64,000 nt of DNA from CAXBPY01 sp003455275 (GTDB taxonomy: Bacteria; Bacteroidota; Bacteroidia; Chitinophagales; UBA10324), in assembly GCA_963977675.1 (NCBI GenBank), contig CAXBPY010000006.1:1-64000 (forward strand). Reading direction: 5' to 3'. This document shows positions 16,670 through 26,197 of this stretch, in pieces; the first letter of the stretch is position 1, and each line of letters begins with the position of its first letter. The position numbers and the translations under genes are program-made. Under the pieces are notes generated by a model. That model saw only the letters and a program-made list of their open reading frames with translations, ran no database searches and was not told the origin of the DNA.

Positions 16670-18493
16670 ATGAACAGAGTTAAAAGCATTTTAAAATATG
16701 CCCGCGCATATTGGGGCCATGTTTCACTGAACTTACTTTTCAATATTATCTCCAATATATTTTCAGTGTTCAGCATTGTGATGATTATTCCCATTCTTCA
16801 ATTGTTGTTCGAACAGGTTAAGCCGGTAACTACAGATCCCGGAATTCATTTTTCCGCTTCCGGCATTCTGAATTATTTTAATTTCAGATTCAGCCTGATC
16901 ATATCTGAGCATGGAAGAATTCAGGCGCTCGTCTTTCTGTGCATCACAATCATTATTATTTTTTTTCTGAAAAATCTTTTTCGTTATGCAGCTCTCTATG
17001 CAATTGCGCCCATGAGGCATGGCATAATCCGGAATATGCGGAATGATATATTTTCAAAAGTTTTATTTCTCCCGGTTTCATATTTCACCGAAGGAAGGAA
17101 GGGCGACATTATGAGCCGATGCGCAACTGATGTGCAGGAGATTGATTGGAGCATTATGTATTTTATGGAAAGTGTTTTTAACGAATCTATCACAGTCATC
17201 ATCACTCTTGTCACTCTTATTTATATCAGTCCGCAATTGACCTTATTTGTTCTGCTCATACTCCCGGTTTCAGGATTAATCATTGGAAGAATAGGAAAAA
17301 CGCTAAAGCGCGAATCCATAAAAGGACAAGGGTTGATGGGCGATTTGCTCTCACTTCTTGACGAGACAATTTCAGGTAACAGAATCATTAAAGCATTTAA
17401 TGCAGAAAAGTATTTGAGCAAAAAGTTTACTGATGACAGCATGAATTATTACCATGTGTCGAAAAGTATGCAGCGAAAAAAAGATTTGTCTTCTCCTCTT
17501 TCAGAGTTTCTCGGCATCAGTGTAGTTGTAGCAGTGCTTTACTATGGCGGTTCGCTCGCTTTGAATCATGATCCCTCGCTGCAAGCACCGGCCTTTATCA
17601 CTTTCGTAGCAATGTTTTCGCAGATCATAAGCCCTGCGAAATCGCTCGCCACAGCTTATTACAACATTCAAAAAGGACTTGCCTCTGTTGAACGAATTCA
17701 GGAAGTAATGAATGCTGAAATAAAAATTACAGAGAAACAAAATGCGGCATCAATTTCCAGCTTCAACGAATCCATTGAATTGAAAAATATATCGTTCAGT
17801 CATGTTGAGGGAAAATCTGTTCTGCAAAACATTCAACTGAGAATTGAAAAAGGGAAAGTCATTGCATTGGTTGGGCCATCAGGAGCAGGCAAGAGCACGC
17901 TTGCTGATATGCTCCCGAGATTTTTTGATCCGACTACCGGAACAATTGAAATTGATGGAAAGGACATTCGCAATTATCGCCTTGCTGAACTGAGAAAACT
18001 TTTCGGAATGGTGACACAAGATGCGGTTCTGTTTAATGATACTTTGTTCAACAACATTGCTTTCGGATTAACCGGAGTAACACAGGAAGAAGTAGAGCGT
18101 GCCGCTAAAGTTGCAAATGCTCACAACTTCATTCTGAAAAAAGAAAACGGCTACCAAACCCTGATTGGTGACAGAGGCAATCGCCTGAGCGGAGGCGAGC
18201 GTCAGCGAATCACTATTGCCAGGGCGGTACTTCGTAATCCTGCGATATTGATTTTAGATGAAGCAACTTCATCATTAGATACCGAATCAGAACAACTGGT
18301 GCAGGAAGCCTTAAATAACCTGATGAAGAATCACACTGCAGTGGTTATTGCGCATCGCCTTTCTACTGTTCAGCATGCCGATGAAATAATTGTAATGAAT
18401 GCAGGAAGAATTGAAGAGCGCGGAACTCATCAGCAACTGATGTTGCAAAACGGGTTGTATAAAAAATTAGTTGACCTGCAGGCGTTTGCTTAA
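16670..18493 (+). CDS. ABC exporter, MsbA-like (fused permease and ATPase)
   Basis: A 607-residue half-transporter. Six membrane helices lie in residues 20-320, followed by a nucleotide-binding domain from about 365: Walker A GPSGAGKST near 404, signature LSGGERQR near 510, Walker B ILILDEATSSLD near 530 and the H-loop IAHRLSTV near 563. The dimer probably flips a lipid-linked substrate such as lipid A core or another glycolipid. MsbA assignment is by general likeness; drug or peptide export cannot be excluded. It is a single gene, divergent from the GH3 operon, with a terminator 23 bases downstream. Confidence 0.9.
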   Translation: MNRVKSILKYARAYWGHVSLNLLFNIISNIFSVFSIVMIIPILQLLFEQVKPVTTDPGIHFSASGILNYFNFRFSLIISEHGRIQALVFLCITIIIIFFLKNLFRYAALYAIAPMRHGIIRNMRNDIFSKVLFLPVSYFTEGRKGDIMSRCATDVQEIDWSIMYFMESVFNESITVIITLVTLIYISPQLTLFVLLILPVSGLIIGRIGKTLKRESIKGQGLMGDLLSLLDETISGNRIIKAFNAEKYLSKKFTDDSMNYYHVSKSMQRKKDLSSPLSEFLGISVVVAVLYYGGSLALNHDPSLQAPAFITFVAMFSQIISPAKSLATAYYNIQKGLASVERIQEVMNAEIKITEKQNAASISSFNESIELKNISFSHVEGKSVLQNIQLRIEKGKVIALVGPSGAGKSTLADMLPRFFDPTTGTIEIDGKDIRNYRLAELRKLFGMVTQDAVLFNDTLFNNIAFGLTGVTQEEVERAAKVANAHNFILKKENGYQTLIGDRGNRLSGGERQRITIARAVLRNPAILILDEATSSLDTESEQLVQEALNNLMKNHTAVVIAHRLSTVQHADEIIVMNAGRIEERGTHQQLMLQNGLYKKLVDLQAFA

Positions 18494-18515
18494 CGGCAAG
18501 TGATAAAAAATAAAA

Positions 18516-18545
18516 AACCCTCTTCGAATTTCTTTGAAGAGGGTT
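18516..18545. terminator. Bidirectional terminator between the ABC exporter and T9SS genes
   Basis: Twelve-base arms (AACCCTCTTCGAA and TTTGAAGAGGGTT) with a four-base loop lie between two convergent genes. An A-run precedes it and a T-rich stretch follows, so it can work on both strands. Confidence 0.8.
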
Positions 18546-18568
18546 CTGAAAATTTTTATAAAGAAAAA

Positions 18569-19579
18569 TTACATCTTGGAGAACTTGATCATGCTGTTTC
18601 CCTTTGTAGAGTTGAGTATGATATTGTAATTGCCAGCAGCGAGTTTGCTGATGTCAGCATTGAATGAATAATTTCCTTTAATGTTTTGTGCGCGCTCAAT
18701 GGTTTGAACTTTTCTTCCCAGCTCATCATAGATGCTGATATCAACTACCATGAATGATGGAGAAGAATACTGAACAGTGATCTTATCACTTGCTGGATTC
18801 GGGAAAACATTTAATGAAAAATTATCAGCAGAAGGTGCAAAAGCGAGAACAGTTCCGTTTCCATCAACTTCAATATCATCAATAGAAATCAGGTTGTCAT
18901 CGTGTGTTCCGTGACAGAATGCGATATAAATATTCTGACCTGCATATCCGCTGAGTGAAGCTGAATCAGGACGCAGAACACCAACAAGTCTTGCAGAATC
19001 TCCATTGTGAACTTCTACATATTGCCCGTCAGAACCAAACTGAAATCCGGGTGAGAAAGTATAAGCCGACCAAACCGCAGAGTCAGAAGTATTAGCAGGA
19101 AGTGCTGTCATTTCAGCATAGAGCATGAGCGTATCTGAAAATGCATTATCTAAATTTCCGGCAGTAGAAGCGAGCACCTGCAATCCATCAAGGTAGCGTG
19201 GAGTCTGGCGCGGAGCTGATTTCCACTTTAACATACCAGATGCATCGTTCAAATGAATTGGAGGAAGGATCAAATAATTAGCAACCGGATTCTGAGCATC
19301 GTTAGTCCATGAATTGCTTGCCATTACAATGTTTGTTGAATCAACATAAGCAAATCCGAAAGATCGAAACCACTCGTTAGGACGGTTTCCACCACTTGCA
19401 TCAGCTATTCCATCGAGGTCAGCATCAATCCATACCGTATCATTTCCAGAGGGAAACTGGAAGAAAAATTTGTTTACGAAAGTGGCGCTGTCCTCTTCGA
19501 AATCTTCGAACAAAATTGTCTGCGCCTTAGTACCGACAGTTGCGAAAAGGCAGAGGAGAATGATGTAAAATTTTTTCAT
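18569..19579 (-). CDS. T9SS-secreted protein with a choice-of-anchor J/cleaved-adhesin-like domain
   Basis: A 336-residue secreted protein. The signal peptide is MKKFYIILLCLFATVGTKAQ. Residues 21-230 form a beta-rich domain with ILFEDFEED, WIDADLDGIAD and MASNSWTND, the layout of cleaved-adhesin/MAM-like domains that follow 'FEDFE' starts. The C terminus (about 250-336) is a type A Por sorting domain: LNVFPNPASDKITVQY, IYDELGRKVQ, and LAAGNYNIILNSTKGNSMIKFSK. The sorting domain would be removed on export across the outer membrane. The binding partner is unknown. Confidence 0.85.
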   Translation of the reverse strand: MKKFYIILLCLFATVGTKAQTILFEDFEEDSATFVNKFFFQFPSGNDTVWIDADLDGIADASGGNRPNEWFRSFGFAYVDSTNIVMASNSWTNDAQNPVANYLILPPIHLNDASGMLKWKSAPRQTPRYLDGLQVLASTAGNLDNAFSDTLMLYAEMTALPANTSDSAVWSAYTFSPGFQFGSDGQYVEVHNGDSARLVGVLRPDSASLSGYAGQNIYIAFCHGTHDDNLISIDDIEVDGNGTVLAFAPSADNFSLNVFPNPASDKITVQYSSPSFMVVDISIYDELGRKVQTIERAQNIKGNYSFNADISKLAAGNYNIILNSTKGNSMIKFSKM

Positions 19580-19663
19580 TTTTAGTTTTAATTGAGTTGG
19601 GTTGCGAATGTATGTAAGAATTCGATTTTAGAAAGCGCTGACAGAAAAATGACATTAGAGATT

Positions 19664-20929
19664 TCACGAATGCATCATCGAATAAATTCCCAGATAACAA
19701 GCCACTCCTGTTGCATATCCGACCAAAGCAGGAAGAGATATTTTTTTTAAATACCAACCGAAAGAAATTTTTTCCATTCCCATGACCACAACTCCGGCAG
19801 CAGAACCAATAATGAGCAGGCTGCCGCCGGTGCCGGCGCAGTATGCAATCATTTCCCAAATCTTATGGTCCGCGGCAAATGTGTCGAGCGGATACATTGC
19901 CATTGAAGCAGCAACGAGTGGAACATTATCAATAATGGCGGAAGCAATTCCAAGAAAAGAGATGGTGATATCTTGGTTCGGAATTTTTTCATTCAGCCAG
20001 TCAGCTGCTTGTACCAGAATTCCGGCTGATTCTAAAGCAGCAACCGCGAGCAATATTCCCACAAAAAATAAAATTGATGTCAAATCAATTTTTGTAAGAA
20101 CCGATGCAACCTGCAAATTTTTTCGTTCAGTTTTTGAATGAAGTAGTTCAGTTACTACCCACATAATTCCTAATCCAAATAGAATTCCCATGTATGGAGG
20201 CAGGTGTGTGAGTTGTTTGAAAACCGGAACTGACAACAAACACATGACTCCGAGAATAAAAATATGAATTGAATAAGGTTGCGGTGTTTCGCCCGGTGTA
20301 TCGAACGATGAAATATTTTTTCCTTTCATACTGAAACTAAAAAACAATAATGGAACAAGCATAGAAACCAAACTCGGAATAATTAGCATAAGCATTATGT
20401 TGAGAGCGGTTACTTGCCCTCCTATCCAAAGCATAGTTGTAGTTACATCACCGATAGGGCTCCATGCACCACCGGCATTCGCAGCAATAATCACCATTGA
20501 AGAAAAAATCATTCGCTCATTTTTATCATCAACCATTTTCCGCAGAATGGAAACCACTACAATGGCAGTTGTCAGATTATCGAGCACTGCAGAAAGAAAA
20601 AATGTGAGCATCGAAATGAGCCACAACAATTTCGTTTTGCTTTTTGTATTCAGAAAATGATTGACAATTCTGAACCCGCGGTGCGCATCTATCAGCTCCA
20701 CAATCGTCATGGCACCCATGAGGAAGAAAGCAATTTCAGCAATGGAAGAAAGGTGATGGCTGAGCTCGGGAATTATTTCTTCATGATTCGCATTCGGTAG
20801 AAACAGAATTGCAATCCAACAAAAAACAGCAAGCAAAATGGCAGTGGCTGATTTGTTAATTTTTAACGGATGCTCCATAGTTATGGCAGCATATCCGAGT
20901 AGAAAAACGATAATCAGAGTTGTAGACAT
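19664..20929 (-). CDS. nhaD: Na+/H+ antiporter NhaD
   Basis: A 421-residue protein of the ArsB/NhaD ion transporter superfamily (PF03600) with about eleven helices. Family hallmarks are the MGAMTIVELIDAHRGF block, FLSAVLDNLTTAIVVVSIL near residue 115 and AGGAWSPIGDVTTTMLW near 150; a second repeat has SAIIDNVPLVAASMAM near 310. The paired Asp-Asn/Thr motifs in the two halves are those used for Na+ and proton exchange. It likely controls internal sodium and pH. No partner genes adjoin it. Confidence 0.9.
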   Translation of the reverse strand: MSTTLIIVFLLGYAAITMEHPLKINKSATAILLAVFCWIAILFLPNANHEEIIPELSHHLSSIAEIAFFLMGAMTIVELIDAHRGFRIVNHFLNTKSKTKLLWLISMLTFFLSAVLDNLTTAIVVVSILRKMVDDKNERMIFSSMVIIAANAGGAWSPIGDVTTTMLWIGGQVTALNIMLMLIIPSLVSMLVPLLFFSFSMKGKNISSFDTPGETPQPYSIHIFILGVMCLLSVPVFKQLTHLPPYMGILFGLGIMWVVTELLHSKTERKNLQVASVLTKIDLTSILFFVGILLAVAALESAGILVQAADWLNEKIPNQDITISFLGIASAIIDNVPLVAASMAMYPLDTFAADHKIWEMIAYCAGTGGSLLIIGSAAGVVVMGMEKISFGWYLKKISLPALVGYATGVACYLGIYSMMHS

Positions 20930-21002
20930 TTTAAATTTCTAAATCAGAACAAATGTAATTGCGGGGAATTTCTGCGAATGGTTTAAACAAACTTCCGACA
21001 CA

Positions 21003-21073
21003 AAACCACGAAGGCACAAAGCTTCACGAAAAAATCCTTACAGATCCTTACTGTCTTGGTGGCTTAGTGGCAA
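21003..21073. repeat. Word-like inverted repeat (CCACGAAGGCACAAAG type), copy 1
   Basis: Left part reads ACCACGAAGGCACAAAG and right part CTTGGTGGCTTAGTGGC, an imperfect inverted repeat around an AT-rich middle. The same motif with better preserved arms occurs at 59269-59323. No coding potential is seen. Confidence 0.55.
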
Positions 21074-21104
21074 TAATTTTCCGGATTAAACCCTCAGGCA
21101 ACAA

Positions 21105-21146
21105 ACAAATCAACCAATGAACCAATAAACCAATGAACTAATAACC
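21105..21146. repeat. Tandem AACCAATGAACCAATA words
   Basis: Four or five degenerate tandem copies of AACCAATGA/AACCAATAA lie in the gap before the persulfide dioxygenase gene, next to the previous repeat. The stretch is low-complexity and non-coding. Confidence 0.5.
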
Positions 21147-21154
21147 TCTTCCCT

Positions 21155-21162
21155 TAGTTTTG
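21155..21162 (+). promoter_or_regulatory. Candidate -7 box of the MBL-rhodanese gene
   Basis: TAGTTTTG is a perfect TAnnTTTG match, 22 bases before the ATG at 21185. It is followed by CTTCCG. The -33 region is occupied by the CCAATGA tandem words and shows no clear TTTG. Confidence 0.4.
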
Positions 21163-21184
21163 CTTCCGAACAAAAAAATTCATT

Positions 21185-22579
21185 ATGACTGTAGAACAAC
21201 TCTATACTAATTGCCTTTCTGAAGCTGCTTACTTTATTTCTTCAAACGGAGAAGCCGCGGTAGTGGATCCGCTGCGCGACTACCAAACCTATATTGACAA
21301 AGCAGAAAAGATGGGTGTTAAAATCAAGTATGTTTTCGAAACACATTTTCATGCTGATTTTGTAAGCGGGCATATTGACCTTGCGGCAAAAACGGGAGCC
21401 CAGATTATTTACGGTCCAAATGCAAGCACTGAATACAAAGTGTATGTAGCAAAAGATGGTGAGAAATTCAAAATTGGAAATGTAGAACTCGAAGTGCTGC
21501 ACACTCCCGGTCACACACCGGAATCAAGCTGCTACTTGCTGAAGAATGAAGAAGGAAAACAATACTGCGTGTTCTCCGGCGATACACTGTTTGTGGGAGA
21601 TGTCGGTCGTCCGGATTTGTTCGGGGCAAAAATTTCAAAAGAAGAACTAGCAGGAATGATGTTCGATTCGCTCAACAATAAAATCAAGAAGTTGAATGAT
21701 GATGTAATTGTGTATCCGGCTCACGGACCTGGTTCATCTTGCGGAAAAAACCTAGGCAAGGAAACTTTCAGCACAATCGGAGAACAGAGGAAAATGAATT
21801 ATGCTTTGAAAGAGGAGAACAAGGAAAATTTTGTTGCGTCAATTACTTCCGGACTTTCAGCTCCGCCTCAATACTTTCCACTAAATGCACAAATCAATAA
21901 AAGCGGATATTCTTCTCTCGATTCAGTAATGAGCCAGAGCGAAAAAGCACTCAGTGTTTCTGATTTTGAAAATGAAATGAAACAAGGAGCGCTCGTGCTC
22001 GACACCCGTATTCCCGATGAATTTGAATTAGGATTTGTGAAAGGTGCCATCAACATCGGACTCAATGGCCGCTATGCGGAGTGGGTAGGAACCTTGATTG
22101 ACATCAATCAACCGTTGCTTATTGTGGCTGCTGAAGGAAAAGAACACGAAAGCATTCTTCGCCTCGCCCGCGTGGGTTACGAAAAAGTTATAGGCTACCT
22201 CAACGGCGGATTTGATGCATGGAAGAACGCTGGTAAATCAACTGACATGGTTATCAGCATTGATGCAGAAGAATTCGCATTGGACAAGAAACACGAAAAA
22301 AATATTCATGTGATTGATGTGCGCAAGGAATCAGAGTATGATGCAGGACATGTAGAAGATGCAGAGAATTGTGTGTTGCAAAATTTTGAAGAAGAAATTG
22401 CTGACCTCAATAAAGAAGAACATCTCTACATCCATTGTCAGGCTGGGTATCGCTCCATGATTGCTGCTTCCATTCTGAAACGAAAAGGATTTCATAATCT
22501 GAAAAATGTATATGGCGGTTATGCAGCAATTGCAAAACATGAATTGCCAATCGTGGTTACACAGCCGGCGGTGAATTAA
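21185..22579 (+). CDS. MBL-fold persulfide dioxygenase fused to two rhodanese domains
   Basis: A 464-residue protein. The N-terminal metallo-beta-lactamase domain (1-240) is ETHE1/CstB-like: THFHADFVSGH near residues 52-62, HTPGHTPES near 113 and SGDTLFVGDVGRPD near 140, giving the His-His-Asp mono-iron site. The family HxHxDH motif reads HxHxDF, a change outside the three iron ligands. A first rhodanese domain (about 260-360) has no Cys in its loop (VAAEGKE). The second (about 365-460) keeps the active Cys in IHCQAGYRS. It likely oxidises glutathione or other low-molecular-weight persulfides to sulfite and moves sulfane sulfur. It is cytoplasmic and monocistronic. Confidence 0.88.
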   Translation: MTVEQLYTNCLSEAAYFISSNGEAAVVDPLRDYQTYIDKAEKMGVKIKYVFETHFHADFVSGHIDLAAKTGAQIIYGPNASTEYKVYVAKDGEKFKIGNVELEVLHTPGHTPESSCYLLKNEEGKQYCVFSGDTLFVGDVGRPDLFGAKISKEELAGMMFDSLNNKIKKLNDDVIVYPAHGPGSSCGKNLGKETFSTIGEQRKMNYALKEENKENFVASITSGLSAPPQYFPLNAQINKSGYSSLDSVMSQSEKALSVSDFENEMKQGALVLDTRIPDEFELGFVKGAINIGLNGRYAEWVGTLIDINQPLLIVAAEGKEHESILRLARVGYEKVIGYLNGGFDAWKNAGKSTDMVISIDAEEFALDKKHEKNIHVIDVRKESEYDAGHVEDAENCVLQNFEEEIADLNKEEHLYIHCQAGYRSMIAASILKRKGFHNLKNVYGGYAAIAKHELPIVVTQPAVN

Positions 22580-22619
22580 TTCCTTTTGCGCCTATCCTCT
22601 AATTTTTTTCATTCGTTTA

Positions 22620-24863
22620 ATGCAATCCCCCGATTCCACTAACGAATTATTTCACCTCGCTGCAGGATATGTAAACCATACTGGCTCCGATATTTTTCTT
22701 ACGGGAAAAGCAGGTACCGGGAAAACAACTTTCCTCCGCTTTATCCGCAATCACTCATTTAAAAAATCTGTAGTGGTTGCGCCTACGGGCGTTGCTGCCA
22801 TCAATGCGGGCGGCATGACGATTCATTCTTTCTTTCAATTGCCATTCGGTTCGTTTGTTCCGGAGAAAAGATTTTCATCAGATGGAAATGCAAACCTGGT
22901 TGACCGCCACACACTGCTTGGCAACATTCGTTTCAATGCTGAACGCAGGGAACTGATTAAGGAACTCGAACTCTTAATCATTGATGAAGTGAGTATGCTC
23001 CGCGCCGATTTGCTCGATGCAATGGATGAAGTGCTGCGCTCCGTGCGGCGCAAATACTCGGTGCCGTTCGGTGGTGTGCAGGTTTTATACATTGGTGATT
23101 TGTTCCAGCTTCCGCCCGTGGTGAAGCAGAATGAGTGGCGCTACCTGAGTGAATTTTATGAAAGTCCGTTTTTCTTTCATGCGCGTGTGCTCAAAGAATC
23201 GCAGCCGGTGTATCTCGAACTGAAAAAGATTTACCGCCAGAGCGAAGGAAAATTTATCAGCATTCTTAATAACATCCGCAACAACATCGCGACTCAGGAT
23301 GACTTAGACGAATTACACAAAAAATATAATCCGGATTTTGAGCCGCATGCTTCCGAAAATTTTATCACGCTCACAACACACAATTCGAAAGCAGATGAAA
23401 TCAATTCCACGCGATTAAGAAATCTGGAAGGCACTCAGTATGTTTTCAAAGGGAAAATTGAAAATGAGTTTAATGAAAATGCGTTGCCGGTAGAGAAGGA
23501 TTTAACACTGAAGGTTGGTGCGCAAATCATGTTCATCAAAAATGATTCAGGTGAAACGCGCAGGTACTACAACGGAAAATTAGCGACCGTGAAAAAAATT
23601 ATTCCTGCAAATGCAAATGGAGAGGGCGAAAAAATATTGGTTGCCTTTCCCAATGAGAAAGATGAACTCGAACTGAAAAAAGACAAGTGGGAAAATGTGC
23701 GCTACTCTTTCAACCGCGAAAAAGATTCGGTAGATGAAAATGTGCTCGGCACTTACACGCAGTATCCCGTGCGGCTTGCGTGGGCTGTTACGATTCACAA
23801 AAGCCAGGGGCTCACATTTGAGAAAGCAATTATTGATGCAGGAGATTCTTTTGCTGCGGGGCAGGTGTATGTAGCGCTCAGCCGCCTCACCGGCATAGAA
23901 GGTTTGGTTTTGTATTCGCGCATCTCCCCTCAGGCAATCAGCACCGATGAGCGTGTTGTTGAGTTTGCCGGCTCAGAAATGAGTGAAACAATCCTGAAGC
24001 AAAAACTTTTCGCGGAACAAAAACTTTTTGCTTGCGAATCAATGATGCGCTTTTTCGACTGGAAAAAATTGTCAGAAAAATTTCATGATTTTCAGGATGA
24101 GCTGCTGCACCGTTCAATTCCTGATAAAGAGGCCGCTGCGATTTTTAGCCAGCAGATGATTGAAAAAGTTTCAGAGCAGGAAAAAGTAGCGGCGAAGTTT
24201 TTGGAGCAAATGGATTTAATCCTGAATGGAAATTCATCTCCCGATTTTTCTTTTCTTCATCAGCGCACCGCAGCAGCTTCCGCATTTTTTATGAATGCAA
24301 TGGAAGAAATAATTTCTTCAATAAAAAATCATGCGGACAAAATGAAGGTGAAGAAGCGCGTGAAAACCTATCTCACTTCACTTAGTGATTTACTGTATGC
24401 GTGCGAACGGAAAAAAATTCAACTCACACAGGCAACAAAATATTCGGAGGCACTGATGAAGGGAATAGATGAAGAAAGTTTCCGCGTGCTCAATGAAGAG
24501 CAGAAAAATGTTTTGATTCAGGTAGAAGAATTCCGTGAATCAAAATCGGCCAAACCGAAGAAGGGTGATAGCAACAAAATGAGTTTGCAATTATTCCGGG
24601 AAGGAAAATCGGTTCAGGAGATTGCTAAAATCCGAGAACTTGCAGCAAGTACAGTGGAGAGTCATCTCGCCGCATTTATTCTCACCGGAGAAATTGATGT
24701 GCATGAAATTCTTTCTCCACAAAAAGTAATTACTATTCTTAAAGCAATAGAAGAAACAGAAGGAGCCGGAAGTTCGGCTGTCAGAAATGCACTCGGTGAA
24801 AATTATTCTTATTCGGACATCAGGGCGGTGAAGAATTACAGGAGAAGAATGCACAGGTCATAG
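22620..24863 (+). CDS. Pif1-like helicase with C-terminal helix-turn-helix
   Basis: A 747-residue superfamily 1B helicase. Walker A is TGKAGTGKTTFL near residue 28, followed by VVVAPTGVAAINAGG, Walker B LLIIDEVSMLRADLLDAMD near 125 and GGVQVLYIGDLFQLPPV near 157. The late motifs TIHKSQGLTFEKA and QVYVALSRLTGIEGL are near 390-430. Residues 490-640 are helical. The C terminus (about 655-740) is a helix-turn-helix of the HTH_40 type found after RecQ in Firmicutes (LFREGKSVQEIAKIRELAAS). It probably unwinds DNA 5' to 3' at forks or G-quadruplexes. The HTH fusion is common in Bacteroidota. Confidence 0.88.
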   Translation: MQSPDSTNELFHLAAGYVNHTGSDIFLTGKAGTGKTTFLRFIRNHSFKKSVVVAPTGVAAINAGGMTIHSFFQLPFGSFVPEKRFSSDGNANLVDRHTLLGNIRFNAERRELIKELELLIIDEVSMLRADLLDAMDEVLRSVRRKYSVPFGGVQVLYIGDLFQLPPVVKQNEWRYLSEFYESPFFFHARVLKESQPVYLELKKIYRQSEGKFISILNNIRNNIATQDDLDELHKKYNPDFEPHASENFITLTTHNSKADEINSTRLRNLEGTQYVFKGKIENEFNENALPVEKDLTLKVGAQIMFIKNDSGETRRYYNGKLATVKKIIPANANGEGEKILVAFPNEKDELELKKDKWENVRYSFNREKDSVDENVLGTYTQYPVRLAWAVTIHKSQGLTFEKAIIDAGDSFAAGQVYVALSRLTGIEGLVLYSRISPQAISTDERVVEFAGSEMSETILKQKLFAEQKLFACESMMRFFDWKKLSEKFHDFQDELLHRSIPDKEAAAIFSQQMIEKVSEQEKVAAKFLEQMDLILNGNSSPDFSFLHQRTAAASAFFMNAMEEIISSIKNHADKMKVKKRVKTYLTSLSDLLYACERKKIQLTQATKYSEALMKGIDEESFRVLNEEQKNVLIQVEEFRESKSAKPKKGDSNKMSLQLFREGKSVQEIAKIRELAASTVESHLAAFILTGEIDVHEILSPQKVITILKAIEETEGAGSSAVRNALGENYSYSDIRAVKNYRRRMHRS

Positions 24864-24915
24864 AACATAAAATCAATAGCGAATTACATTCGCCGAAAAT
24901 TTTCATTGTAAAAAA

Positions 24916-26193
24916 ATGCTGCAACTTTCAACTATTCAGAATAATAAAGAAGAGGTTCTTGCACGCCTTGCTGTAAAAAATTTTGACGGAACAAAAATCA
25001 TTGATGAAGTGCTTGCCTTTGATGCAGAAAGAAAAAAAGCACAGGCATCGCTGGACAATACGCTGGCAAAGGCGAATTCAATTTCAAAGGAAATTGGTCA
25101 GCTGATGGCACAGAAAAAATCTGATGAAGCTGAAGCAAAGAAAAAGGAGACAGCATCGCTTAAAGAGGAAGCAAAAAAATATGAAGACCAAAAAACACAC
25201 TTTGAAAAAGTGTTGCATGATTTATTGGTTCGTGTTCCCAACCTTCCTCATACCAGTGTTCCCCAAGGGAAAACACCGGAAGACAATAAGGTGGTGCGCC
25301 AGGGAGGAGAGGAGCCCAAACTTGATGGCTCTGCAAAACCACATTGGGATTTAGCAAGTGAATATCATCTCATCAATTTCGAAATTGGAAATAAAGTGAC
25401 GGGCGCCGGTTTTCCTTTTTATGTTGGCAAGGGCGCAAAACTTCAGCGGGCACTCATTAGTTTTTTTCTCGACCGTGCTATCGCTGCTGGTTATGTCGAA
25501 TATCAGCCACCGCTTCTTGTAAATGCAGAAACAGGATACGGTACCGGTCAACTTCCTGATAAAGATGGACAGATGTATTTTGTGAATGAAGACGGCTACT
25601 ATCTCATTCCTACTGCTGAAGTTCCGGTCACTAACATTTATCGTGATGTGATGCTGAAAGAAGAAGACTTTCCGGTGAAGATGTGCGCTTACTCACAATG
25701 TTTCAGAAGGGAAGCGGGTAGTTACGGAAAAGATGTTCGCGGATTAAACCGCCTTCATCAATTCGATAAAGTAGAAATTGTTCGCCTGGAAAAACCTGAA
25801 AATTCCTATTTGGTTCTTGAAGAAATGGTAGCCCATGTTGAAGGGCTTTTGAAATCGCTGGGGCTTCAGTATAGAATACTTCAGCTCTGTGGCGGTGACA
25901 TGAGTTTTGCTTCAGCGCTCACTTATGATTTTGAAGTATATAGTGCGGCGCAGAAAAAATGGCTGGAAGTAAGTTCGGTTTCAAACTTTGAAACTTTTCA
26001 AAGTAACCGTATGAAGCTTCGATATAAAGACAAGAACGGAAAAATTCATCTCGCTCATACTCTCAACGGAAGTGCGCTTGCATTACCTCGAATTGTTGCT
26101 GCACTTCTGGAAAATAATCAGAAGCCAGATGGAATTCATATTCCGGAAGCGCTAAGAAACTATACTGGATTTGATTTAATAAGCAGGCAATAA
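24916..26193 (+). CDS. serS: Serine--tRNA ligase
   Basis: A 425-residue class II synthetase. The N-terminal antiparallel coiled coil that grips the long arm of tRNA-Ser spans residues 1-110, with many Lys/Glu and Ala. Motif 2 FRREAGSYGKDVRGLNRLHQF is near residue 258 and motif 3 LNGSALALPRIVAALLENN is near 385. The serine-binding TAEVPVTN loop is near 231. Length and order match the family. It is transcribed after the Pif1-like gene and ends four bases before the stop of the convergent lspA. Confidence 0.98.
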   Translation: MLQLSTIQNNKEEVLARLAVKNFDGTKIIDEVLAFDAERKKAQASLDNTLAKANSISKEIGQLMAQKKSDEAEAKKKETASLKEEAKKYEDQKTHFEKVLHDLLVRVPNLPHTSVPQGKTPEDNKVVRQGGEEPKLDGSAKPHWDLASEYHLINFEIGNKVTGAGFPFYVGKGAKLQRALISFFLDRAIAAGYVEYQPPLLVNAETGYGTGQLPDKDGQMYFVNEDGYYLIPTAEVPVTNIYRDVMLKEEDFPVKMCAYSQCFRREAGSYGKDVRGLNRLHQFDKVEIVRLEKPENSYLVLEEMVAHVEGLLKSLGLQYRILQLCGGDMSFASALTYDFEVYSAAQKKWLEVSSVSNFETFQSNRMKLRYKDKNGKIHLAHTLNGSALALPRIVAALLENNQKPDGIHIPEALRNYTGFDLISRQ

Positions 26194-26197
26194 TTCC

